32,262 nucleotides of DNA, taken from JBHPHA01 sp042569905 (GTDB lineage Bacteria; Patescibacteriota; Minisyncoccia; Moranbacterales; UBA9337). The stretch spans positions 1-32,262 of the forward strand of contig JBHPHA010000013.1 in assembly GCA_042569905.1 (NCBI GenBank). Reading direction: 5' to 3'. Positions 1-6,646 of this stretch are shown in pieces (the first letter of the stretch is position 1; each line of letters opens with the position of its first letter). The notes below the pieces were generated by a model, which was not told the origin of the DNA, ran no database searches, and worked only from the letters and a program-made list of their open reading frames with translations. A program made the position numbers and the translations under genes.

Positions 1-123
1 GAGGAACACATGCATTTTTACCAGAATGATTTTAAAAACAAATAATTTTACTATCCTATAAATACTACCAGATTTAGTCAATATTTTCAACCCCAAAACC
101 TTTATTTTAGTACAAAAATACAG

Positions 124-136
124 TATACTTTTAAGT
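124..136 (+). promoter_or_regulatory. recG -10 element, probably leaderless start
   Basis: TATACT at 124-129 is a good -10 element whose expected start point, about seven bases downstream, falls at 136-137, where the recG ATG begins. There is no Shine-Dalgarno sequence upstream of the ATG. The -35 region at 101-106 (TTTATT) is weak. The rest of 1-123 shows no gene and no other clear signal. That the mRNA is leaderless is inferred from spacing only. Confidence 0.4.
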
Positions 137-2245
137 ATGATAAATCTTACTAAAAAAACAAGTAAGTTGCCTAGTATCAAAACTGGTCAACCAGAAAAAC
201 TTGCGAAGCTCGGAATTAAAAATGTTCGGGACATTCTTTTTCATTTTCCTTTCAGATACGAAGATTATGCGGAAGTCTCCCCTATTTCAGAAATCATAGA
301 AGGAGAAAATCAAACAATCACAGGAGAGATCATCGATGTTGAGACAAAAAAGACTTGGAAGAAAAAAATGACCATCACTGAAGGATTTATTAGAGATGAC
401 ACCGAAACTGTTCGTGTGATTTGGTTTAACCAACACTATCTCAGAAACTCCCTAAAAAAAGGTCAGCCGATACGAATTAGTGGCAAGGTTTCATCTGACA
501 AGAAGGGGTTCTTCTTTTCTAACCCAGCATGGGAAATGGCTTCTAGAGACACAGTTCACACAGGAAGAATGGTTCCAATCTACTCCGAAACAAGCGGTAT
601 TTCTTCAAGATGGATTAGATGGCAACTAAAAATGATTTTTGAAAAAGGCTTTGAAATAGAAGATTCTCTTCCTGAGGATATATTGGAAAAATATAATTTA
701 CCAGAAATAAAAAAGGCTCTTAAGTTCCTTCACTTTCCAAAAACAACAGATGAATATATCGTTGCTCAAAAAAGATTCGCATTTGAAGAGATGTTTTTGG
801 TTCAGATCAAATCAATTCAGGTAAAAAATGACTATAAGAGAGAAGATGCTGTGTCATTTAGTCCTAGTGAAAAAGATATTAACAACTTCAAGAAGAATCT
901 CCCTTTCAAATTAACTGGAGCACAAGAGCGCTCAATTCAAGAAATCCTCAGCGACCTTGAAAAAACACACCCGATGAATCGCCTACTCAATGGAGATGTT
1001 GGATCAGGTAAAACAGTAGTAGCTGCTACTGCTGCTTTAATGGTAGCAAAAAATTCACATCAAACCGTCATCATGGCTCCGACTGAAGTTTTAGCCAGAC
1101 AACATTTCGAGGGATTTTGTAGTTTATTTGCTAAAGAGAATATCAACATTGGATTGCTAACTAGCTCATACAAACTCATAACTTGGGATATAAGATTACG
1201 CTCAGAACCAGATAGGCTTTTCAAAAAAACAACCAGAGAAAAGTTTCTTGATAAAATTAAAAATGGAGAGCTTGATATTATCATCGGAACTCACGCAGTT
1301 ATTCAAAAAGATGTCTCATTCAAAAGCCTTTCACTTGTGGTTGTTGACGAGCAACATCGGTTTGGAGTCAATCAAAGAGCTTATCTTCAACAAGAAATTT
1401 TCAAAGTAGCCGATGGAATTAAGAAAAAAATTCCACACTTTTTAACCATGACTGCAACACCCATACCAAGAACTCTTTCGATGGCTTTTTTTGGCAATCT
1501 TGATATCTCACTTTTAGATGAAATGCCAAAAAACAGAAAAGATATTTTAACTAAGATAGTTACACAGGGAGAAAGAAAAAATGTCTATAACTTTATCAAA
1601 GAAGAAATTAAAAAGGGTCGACAAGCATTTGTTGTTCTCCCTCTAATCGAAGAATCAAAAGCCCTTAAGGACGTTAAGGCTGCCATAACTGAACATGAAA
1701 ATCTTTCTAAAAAAGTTTTCCCCGAACTGAATATCGGACTTATTCATGGAAGATTAAAATCAGCGGAGAAGGAGGATGTTATGAGAGACTTTAATGACAG
1801 AAAATTTGACATACTTGTTTCGACATCAGTCATCGAAGTTGGTATTGATATTCCAAATTCAACCATAATCATCATCGAAGACGCTCACAGATTTGGACTT
1901 GCTCAACTTCACCAATTTCGAGGAAGAGTTGGAAGAGGTGAACATGAATCATATTGCTTTCTTTTTTCAAAAACTAAAACCGAAAGACTAAAAGTTCTTG
2001 AGAGGTATAGTGATGGATTCAAGATTGCTCAAAAAGACCTTACGATAAGAGGTCCTGGAGAATTTTTTGGATCTCGCCAGTCTGGACTCCCAGATAATGC
2101 GATGAAAAACATCACCAACATAAAATTAATTCAATTCTCCAGAGATGAAGCACAAAAAATTCTTGATACTGACCCGGAATTAAAAAAGCACCTTTCATTG
2201 AAGGATGCTCTAAAAAAGTTTGAAGAAAAAGTTCACTTGGAGTAA
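137..2245 (+). CDS. recG: ATP-dependent DNA helicase RecG
   Basis: RecG is the monomeric double-stranded DNA translocase that remodels stalled replication forks and branched recombination intermediates. The 702 residues match the normal family length. The N-terminal part carries the wedge/OB region that opens forks (LFHFPFRYEDY near residue 35, then beta-rich sequence to about 140). The superfamily 2 motor follows: Walker A GDVGSGKT at 286-293, Walker B/DExH as DEQHRFG from 404, motif III TATPIPRT from 439 and motif VI QFRGRVGRG from 593. The C-terminal FKIAQKDLTIRGPGEFFGSRQSG segment is the family's TRG-like motif region. It is the only + strand gene in the window and converges on tgt with just three bases between the stop codons. 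The start was chosen because the helix-hairpin-like N-terminus is complete and a -10 element lies directly upstream. Function is confident. Confidence 0.97.
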   Translation: MINLTKKTSKLPSIKTGQPEKLAKLGIKNVRDILFHFPFRYEDYAEVSPISEIIEGENQTITGEIIDVETKKTWKKKMTITEGFIRDDTETVRVIWFNQHYLRNSLKKGQPIRISGKVSSDKKGFFFSNPAWEMASRDTVHTGRMVPIYSETSGISSRWIRWQLKMIFEKGFEIEDSLPEDILEKYNLPEIKKALKFLHFPKTTDEYIVAQKRFAFEEMFLVQIKSIQVKNDYKREDAVSFSPSEKDINNFKKNLPFKLTGAQERSIQEILSDLEKTHPMNRLLNGDVGSGKTVVAATAALMVAKNSHQTVIMAPTEVLARQHFEGFCSLFAKENINIGLLTSSYKLITWDIRLRSEPDRLFKKTTREKFLDKIKNGELDIIIGTHAVIQKDVSFKSLSLVVVDEQHRFGVNQRAYLQQEIFKVADGIKKKIPHFLTMTATPIPRTLSMAFFGNLDISLLDEMPKNRKDILTKIVTQGERKNVYNFIKEEIKKGRQAFVVLPLIEESKALKDVKAAITEHENLSKKVFPELNIGLIHGRLKSAEKEDVMRDFNDRKFDILVSTSVIEVGIDIPNSTIIIIEDAHRFGLAQLHQFRGRVGRGEHESYCFLFSKTKTERLKVLERYSDGFKIAQKDLTIRGPGEFFGSRQSGLPDNAMKNITNIKLIQFSRDEAQKILDTDPELKKHLSLKDALKKFEEKVHLE

Positions 2246-2248
2246 AAC

Positions 2249-3391
2249 CTAGACCTCCATACTCTTTTTCATTCTCTCTACTAACTCAGAATAAAACTTT
2301 AAATTATGAATAGCCGCCAAACGAGGACCCAGCGGGTCTTTTGTTTTAAATAAATGATGCAAATAAGCTCTTGTATGTTTTTCGCACAAATCACAATCAC
2401 AACCCTCACTCACTAAAGTGAAATCTTTTTTATTTTTCTCAAGTGTCATATTTTCCGTGAAATAGAATTCGGAAAAATCTCCATCTAAAACACTCTTTTC
2501 TTTCATATCATTATTCCAAAAAAACAATCTTCCGTGACGACCTTCTCTAGTTGGAATCACACAGTCGAACATATCCCAACCCATCTTAAAGCATCTCACA
2601 ATATCATTTGGAGTTCCCACACCTAGTGCAAATCGAAGTGAGTCCTCAGGGATGAAGCTAGCAGTTTTTTCCAGAATCTCCTCCATAAATTCTCCATTTT
2701 CATCAATATGTCTCGCTCCAAACCCATACCCATCAAAACCAATTTCTGTGAGACCTTTCGCACATTTCTCTCTCAAATCAACATACGAACCACCTTGTAT
2801 AACACCAAAAATCAAGGGCCTATCTTCAGATTCGACATTCATTCCTCTTTCTTTTAGCTGCCTATTGTATTCATCCTTACATCTTCTTGCCCAAGCAATT
2901 GTCCTGTCCACTGCATCTGAAATCGCATCCTTCGAATAATTATTCGGTGGCACATCATCCAAGCAAACCATCATATCAACTTTTAAATCAAATTGAATTT
3001 GGATTGCCCTTTCTGGAGTAAGCTCATTTATTGCGCCATTTACAGGTGAGCGAAAAGTTGCGCCTTCATCTGTGATTTTTCCCATCTTTGGATTCTTATG
3101 AATCAAAGAGAAAACCTGATATCCTCCACTATCTGAAAGAAGTGGATATTCCCAATTCATAAATTTATTCACCCCTCCTGCGTCTTTCACAATATCAATT
3201 CCAGGACCCAAAAACAAATGATATGTATTCACAACCATTTGCTTGATTCCAGAACCCAAAACATCATCATTACTTAAAAACTTCACATACCCTCTTGTGG
3301 CATCTGGCATAAAAAATGGCGTCTGACTAGCGCCATTTTTCGTATTAAATTCAACAATTCGAGAATTATTATTATTTCTAACTATTTTCAT
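2249..3391 (-). CDS. tgt: tRNA-guanine transglycosylase (Tgt)
   Basis: Tgt swaps guanine-34 of GUN-anticodon tRNAs for preQ1 or queuine in the queuosine pathway. An upstream in-frame start at 3439 would overlap the previous gene; ATG at 3391 gives 380 residues starting MKIVRNNN, the usual length, four bases after the preceding stop. Catalytic features are intact: SDSGGYQ with D87 (D102 in Zymomonas mobilis numbering), GVIQGG with Q199 (Q203), and FDCVIPTR with nucleophile D276 (D280). The zinc site C331, C333, C336 and H362 has exactly the classical spacing. The substrate loop is unusual: the bacterial GGLAVGE loop reads GARHIDE at 225-231. No queuosine biosynthesis gene is in the window, so a salvaged base is plausible. 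The gene ends a probable ileS-recO-...-tgt transcription unit and converges on recG. There is no SD; the start context is A-rich. Confidence 0.93.
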   Translation of the reverse strand: MKIVRNNNNSRIVEFNTKNGASQTPFFMPDATRGYVKFLSNDDVLGSGIKQMVVNTYHLFLGPGIDIVKDAGGVNKFMNWEYPLLSDSGGYQVFSLIHKNPKMGKITDEGATFRSPVNGAINELTPERAIQIQFDLKVDMMVCLDDVPPNNYSKDAISDAVDRTIAWARRCKDEYNRQLKERGMNVESEDRPLIFGVIQGGSYVDLREKCAKGLTEIGFDGYGFGARHIDENGEFMEEILEKTASFIPEDSLRFALGVGTPNDIVRCFKMGWDMFDCVIPTREGRHGRLFFWNNDMKEKSVLDGDFSEFYFTENMTLEKNKKDFTLVSEGCDCDLCEKHTRAYLHHLFKTKDPLGPRLAAIHNLKFYSELVERMKKSMEV

Positions 3392-3395
3392 ATTT

Positions 3396-5312
3396 TTACT
3401 GAACAACTTTAAGTCCAACTCCACGATACTTACTATCATCCATTATTTGACTTGTTTCTCCAGCAACTGTAACATCAATTTCATTCCCAGTAAATAGGTC
3501 TGTGCCAGTTAGTTTTGTTTCCTTGAGTAATTCCATTTCATCACCAATTTGATTTACCTCTGGAGTAACACTTACTTGAAAAATTACTTCCTTCGGTGAA
3601 TTCAAAACACCTGTTCCATTCTCCATACTTCCAACATTCCAAATTATTTCATTTGTACGCTGATTAAGGCTAATAGCTGAATCGCTTGGTTGGATTTTAT
3701 TCATCCATTTAACACCAGTTGGCAGATAAGATCTAACCAACACATTCTCAATATCATTAGAAATATTAGCTATCTTCCAGTGCATAGTGTAGCTTGTTTC
3801 CTCTCCAACTTTAGGAGGAATTGGTCCAATATTTTCAAAAAACGAATCAGTACGATAAGCCAAGCTTTCTAAAATAACTTTCGAATTAAGCTTAATCACA
3901 ACCTCATCACTATATGCTTCACTCGGACCTAATGAATGGTACGAAACATCATTACTATCAATCCTAATTCTTGAATTTATTTTAAAATTCTTATCCTCCT
4001 TGCTTCCAATCTCAATCCTATCTTTAATAGGTACCTCAAATTTGATACTTCCAGTAGATCCAGGAGCAAGATTATCTAATGCTATCAAATCAGCTGCTCT
4101 CCACGTCACTGTCTTACTCTCACTGTCGTAATGTCCTCCATCTCGCAGTGTTAATCTTTCATAGTCGATAACAGAGCTATCCAAACTCAATACAATAACA
4201 TTATCCCTCAATCCTTTGTCCCCTTTATTACCAAACTCTATACTATATCTCAATAAGCCACCTAAATTCGCATTTAAGCTCTTGCTCTTATTTACCGAAT
4301 GCCTGACATACAAAGGAGAGCTAACTATTTTTGTCACATCCTCCTTTTTATTATATAGAACGAAAATATCTTCATCAGATCTCATCCCTAAAGAAACATT
4401 AATCGATTTAATATCTCCACTTCTTCCAGATACATTCCCAGAAATAGTAATGCTATTCTTCTGAGAAGGTTCGAGGCTATCAAGATACCAAGTATTATCA
4501 CCTTGAATAGGGTTCACGCTAGCACTGTTGAATGTAAATCCTTCTGGATATTCAGCCACTATTTTCAAATTATCGAAATTAACATCACTTAAATTCTCAT
4601 ATTCAATCACATACTCAATCATTCCAGATTCAAGAGCCTCATTTGGAGCAGTAACTCGCATAGAAATAGGTGCTGTTGCAACCTCTACGCTAATAGAACC
4701 GTCGGCTTCAAAAACGCTATTGAAATTGGAAGGAGTATACCTCAATTTCGGCTTAAGATACACAACAAAATCTTCCGGCGCATAAAAACGACCTGAAATA
4801 TTTATCTCAGCCTTATCATTAGACTTAATTTCTCCTAACAAAAATACCGTATTATTATCCCCTTCCTTTCGAAATTCCACATTAGCATCATCAACCACGA
4901 AATTCTGAGAGTGATTCAACCTCACTTCTGCATTCTTAAGAGTTGCCCTATTATCATTCTCATAAGAAATCTTAAAGTCAACAGAATCTGAACTCCTGAC
5001 TTTTTTATTACCCTCTATATCAATGGTCACCCTCTCCTCTGAAAATGATCCCTCCTTAAAAGTAACAACACCCGCAATTATAGCAAATAAAGCAAAAATT
5101 GCTCCAACGACTGCAACTCCGATTATAATCGTTTTTCTTGAATAACGGGAAATACCTGCTCGCTTTTCATCCCATTCTTTCTTACCAGCAAATCTTTCAT
5201 CACTATCTTTTTTAGCTTTCTCAGGATCAAAATAATCCTCACTAAGACTCCTCTCTTTTAATGTCTCGGAATCTGGTTTATATAATTCTTTTTCTAATTT
5301 TTTAAGAGGCAT
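3396..5312 (-). CDS. Membrane-anchored DUF11-like surface protein
   Basis: This 638-residue protein has a charged cytoplasmic N-terminus of about 60 residues, one transmembrane helix at about 61-85, and a long extracellular part made of beta-rich segments. The recurring patterns SVDFKISYENDNRATLKNAEVRL, MIEYVIEYENLSDVNFDNLKIV and LRYSIEFGNKGDKGLRDNVIVL resemble DUF11/CARDB-type Ig-like repeats, in which 'Y.I.Y.N.G...L.NV.V....P' is typical. I count at least four such segments, the last near EETSYTMHWKIANISNDIENVLVRSYLP. There is no LPxTG or other wall-sorting signal. The role is unknown; a cell-surface or adhesion scaffold is likely. It lies 23 bases after the 152-residue gene and 4 bases before tgt, so it is probably co-transcribed with both. 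The domain assignment rests on pattern only. Confidence 0.75.
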   Translation of the reverse strand: MPLKKLEKELYKPDSETLKERSLSEDYFDPEKAKKDSDERFAGKKEWDEKRAGISRYSRKTIIIGVAVVGAIFALFAIIAGVVTFKEGSFSEERVTIDIEGNKKVRSSDSVDFKISYENDNRATLKNAEVRLNHSQNFVVDDANVEFRKEGDNNTVFLLGEIKSNDKAEINISGRFYAPEDFVVYLKPKLRYTPSNFNSVFEADGSISVEVATAPISMRVTAPNEALESGMIEYVIEYENLSDVNFDNLKIVAEYPEGFTFNSASVNPIQGDNTWYLDSLEPSQKNSITISGNVSGRSGDIKSINVSLGMRSDEDIFVLYNKKEDVTKIVSSPLYVRHSVNKSKSLNANLGGLLRYSIEFGNKGDKGLRDNVIVLSLDSSVIDYERLTLRDGGHYDSESKTVTWRAADLIALDNLAPGSTGSIKFEVPIKDRIEIGSKEDKNFKINSRIRIDSNDVSYHSLGPSEAYSDEVVIKLNSKVILESLAYRTDSFFENIGPIPPKVGEETSYTMHWKIANISNDIENVLVRSYLPTGVKWMNKIQPSDSAISLNQRTNEIIWNVGSMENGTGVLNSPKEVIFQVSVTPEVNQIGDEMELLKETKLTGTDLFTGNEIDVTVAGETSQIMDDSKYRGVGLKVVQ

Positions 5313-5335
5313 ATGTTATAATTTATTTTAAGTTA

Positions 5336-5794
5336 TTATTCTATTATAAATTTCTTTTTAGGACCAGCTGGCTTAACATCGCTATACAAACCACTGTGTT
5401 TTTTACGATATTCTCGAAGCTTTCTAATCCCATCCTCGCACTGCTCCTGCGTCCCCCTATTCATAGCTGTAGTAAGTCCTGTTAGTTCTCGATATTCATC
5501 AATAACACCCTCTCCATATTTATTGAAAAAAGTTGTCTCAGACTCTGTTCCTGAAATATAACCCTTTTGTCCGTGTGTTATAAACTTTGCATTCCCCCGT
5601 CCAAAAGTCCTCTCGTATTCAATAAAAAGATTTCTATGATAATCCTCCGAACCAATCGGGAATTGAGGAACGACCTCGCCTCTTTTGGGACATATATACA
5701 CTCCGTCATCATATTTAATAGGATCATGCCCTAACACATCATCACTCTCCTTATTCTTCTCTTTTTCACTCAAGTCAATTCTTTCAAAATCCAT
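5336..5794 (-). CDS. Hypothetical 152-residue cytoplasmic protein
   Basis: I do not recognise this family. The protein is soluble, with no signal peptide or membrane segment. The first 25 residues are acidic and probably disordered. A short 'VYICPKRGEVVPQFPIGSEDYHRNLF' stretch follows, then a helical, charged region (ELTGLTTAMNRGTQEQCEDGIRKLREYRKKHSG) and a lysine-rich end (PKKKFIIE). It has only two cysteines, well apart, so a zinc site is unlikely. The start ATG lies in an A-rich context (TAAAAAAATATG) with no SD, like its neighbours. It sits between recO and the anchored DUF11-like protein with 23 bases to the latter, suggesting co-expression. That is weak evidence that it acts with the membrane protein. 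The reading frame is long and has a compositionally normal product, so I take it as real. Confidence 0.7.
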   Translation of the reverse strand: MDFERIDLSEKEKNKESDDVLGHDPIKYDDGVYICPKRGEVVPQFPIGSEDYHRNLFIEYERTFGRGNAKFITHGQKGYISGTESETTFFNKYGEGVIDEYRELTGLTTAMNRGTQEQCEDGIRKLREYRKKHSGLYSDVKPAGPKKKFIIE

Positions 5795-5857
5795 ATTTTT
5801 TTAATAAAAACCAATACTACTTCTCATTTTAGCAAAATCATTGCATAGTAACAAGAA

Positions 5858-6559
5858 TCACAAAATCCATTTAACAAAATTGTTCGAGATTGATTCTAAA
5901 TTAGCAATGTATTTATCTGAAACTTTAACCTTAACTAGAAGGTCCAATCTGTTGTTCATAAAGATTCTAATAAGTTTAATCGCGTTACCAGAAATAAAAG
6001 CACTGTTACTCATCTTCTTAGCACAATCACAACATATTACTCCTCCTACCTGATGATTAAAGTAATTCTCATCACCCTCAATTGCGCACTGACACTCCCC
6101 ACAACGATCAACCGAGATACTGTAACCCAGCAAATTTAACAACTGAAAAATAAAGCCTTGCGATATTAATCTATTTTTTTCCATATCACCATTCAAAACA
6201 GCAAGGTATAAGCACAGTAATTTGAAAATATTATCGTCTTTGTGCTCCTCTACCACCAATTGATCAACCTTAGAAAAAACTTCGAAAGAAATCCTGAGCA
6301 CATCAAAGTCATTCCTGATGTTTGAAAAATTCTCTTCAACAATTGCCGACGCAATGTTTCCCATTCCTCGATTCTTCATCACAGTAAAATCAACGAGACA
6401 AAAGTTTTCCAAATGTCCCGCTAATTTTGCTTGAGATCTCCTCACACCTCTAGCAATCGCTTTTATTTTTCCTCGTTCCAAAGTATAGAAAGTGTAAAGT
6501 CGGTCTGCCTCACCAATATCTTTCTTGCCTAGAACAATTCCTGTATATTTGTATTCCAT
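5858..6559 (-). CDS. recO: DNA repair protein RecO
   Basis: RecO works with RecF and RecR to load RecA onto SSB-coated single-stranded DNA. The 233 residues are normal for the family. The N-terminal OB fold is clear: YKYTGIVLGKKDIGEADRLYTFYTLERGK, where 'GEADRL...FT...GK' is the family signature, followed by the KGVRRSQAKLAGHLE-type segment that closes the OB fold. The C-terminal helical domain contains a four-cysteine zinc motif, C153-x2-C156 and C176-x2-C179. It lies downstream of ileS across a 77-base gap that carries short repeats and no clear terminator, so read-through from the T-box-controlled ileS transcript is likely. The gene ends in TGA, evidence that TGA is a stop codon in this genome. 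No SD is visible (GAAATAAATGG). Confidence 0.93.
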   Translation of the reverse strand: MEYKYTGIVLGKKDIGEADRLYTFYTLERGKIKAIARGVRRSQAKLAGHLENFCLVDFTVMKNRGMGNIASAIVEENFSNIRNDFDVLRISFEVFSKVDQLVVEEHKDDNIFKLLCLYLAVLNGDMEKNRLISQGFIFQLLNLLGYSISVDRCGECQCAIEGDENYFNHQVGGVICCDCAKKMSNSAFISGNAIKLIRIFMNNRLDLLVKVKVSDKYIANLESISNNFVKWIL

Positions 6560-6565
6560 TTATTT

Positions 6566-6646
6566 CAGTAACTAGATATCAGTATACTCAGTAACTAGAA
6601 GTTTTTCACTCCCAGTTACTATTTACTAGTTGCCGATTACTGATAT
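6566..6646. repeat. Short intergenic 'aGTAACTAg' repeats between ileS and recO
   Basis: The gap holds two direct copies of CAGTAACTAGA at 6566-6576 and 6589-6599. The related GTTACTATTTACTAG at 6615-6629 and GATTACTG at 6636-6643 run into the ileS stop region. The same words occur upstream of ileS (about 9590-9620: TAGCTAGTAACTC and GGTAACTAGAAAC) and more loosely elsewhere, as GATTACTAGTAATT near 24357-24370. The arrangement is direct plus inverted copies. Function is unknown; they could be a dispersed short repeat family or mRNA hairpin spacers. Confidence 0.5.

Noticed and set aside
2326..2346. GACCC-AGC-GGGTC followed by TTTTGTTTT on the + strand, a possible recG terminator inside tgt
   Set aside because: The stem is only five pairs, lies 80 bases into the tgt coding region, and encodes the conserved KDPLGPR segment of Tgt. 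It may act as a terminator, but coding constraint explains it as well.
3392..3439. Longer tgt starting at 3439
   Set aside because: It would overlap the upstream gene's end by 44 bases and add 16 residues foreign to the family; ATG 3391 gives the family N-terminus.
5858..6559. Alternative genetic code (TGA read as glycine) as in some Patescibacteria
   Set aside because: recO ends in TGA at the expected family length, and no conserved protein here needs TGA to be read through.
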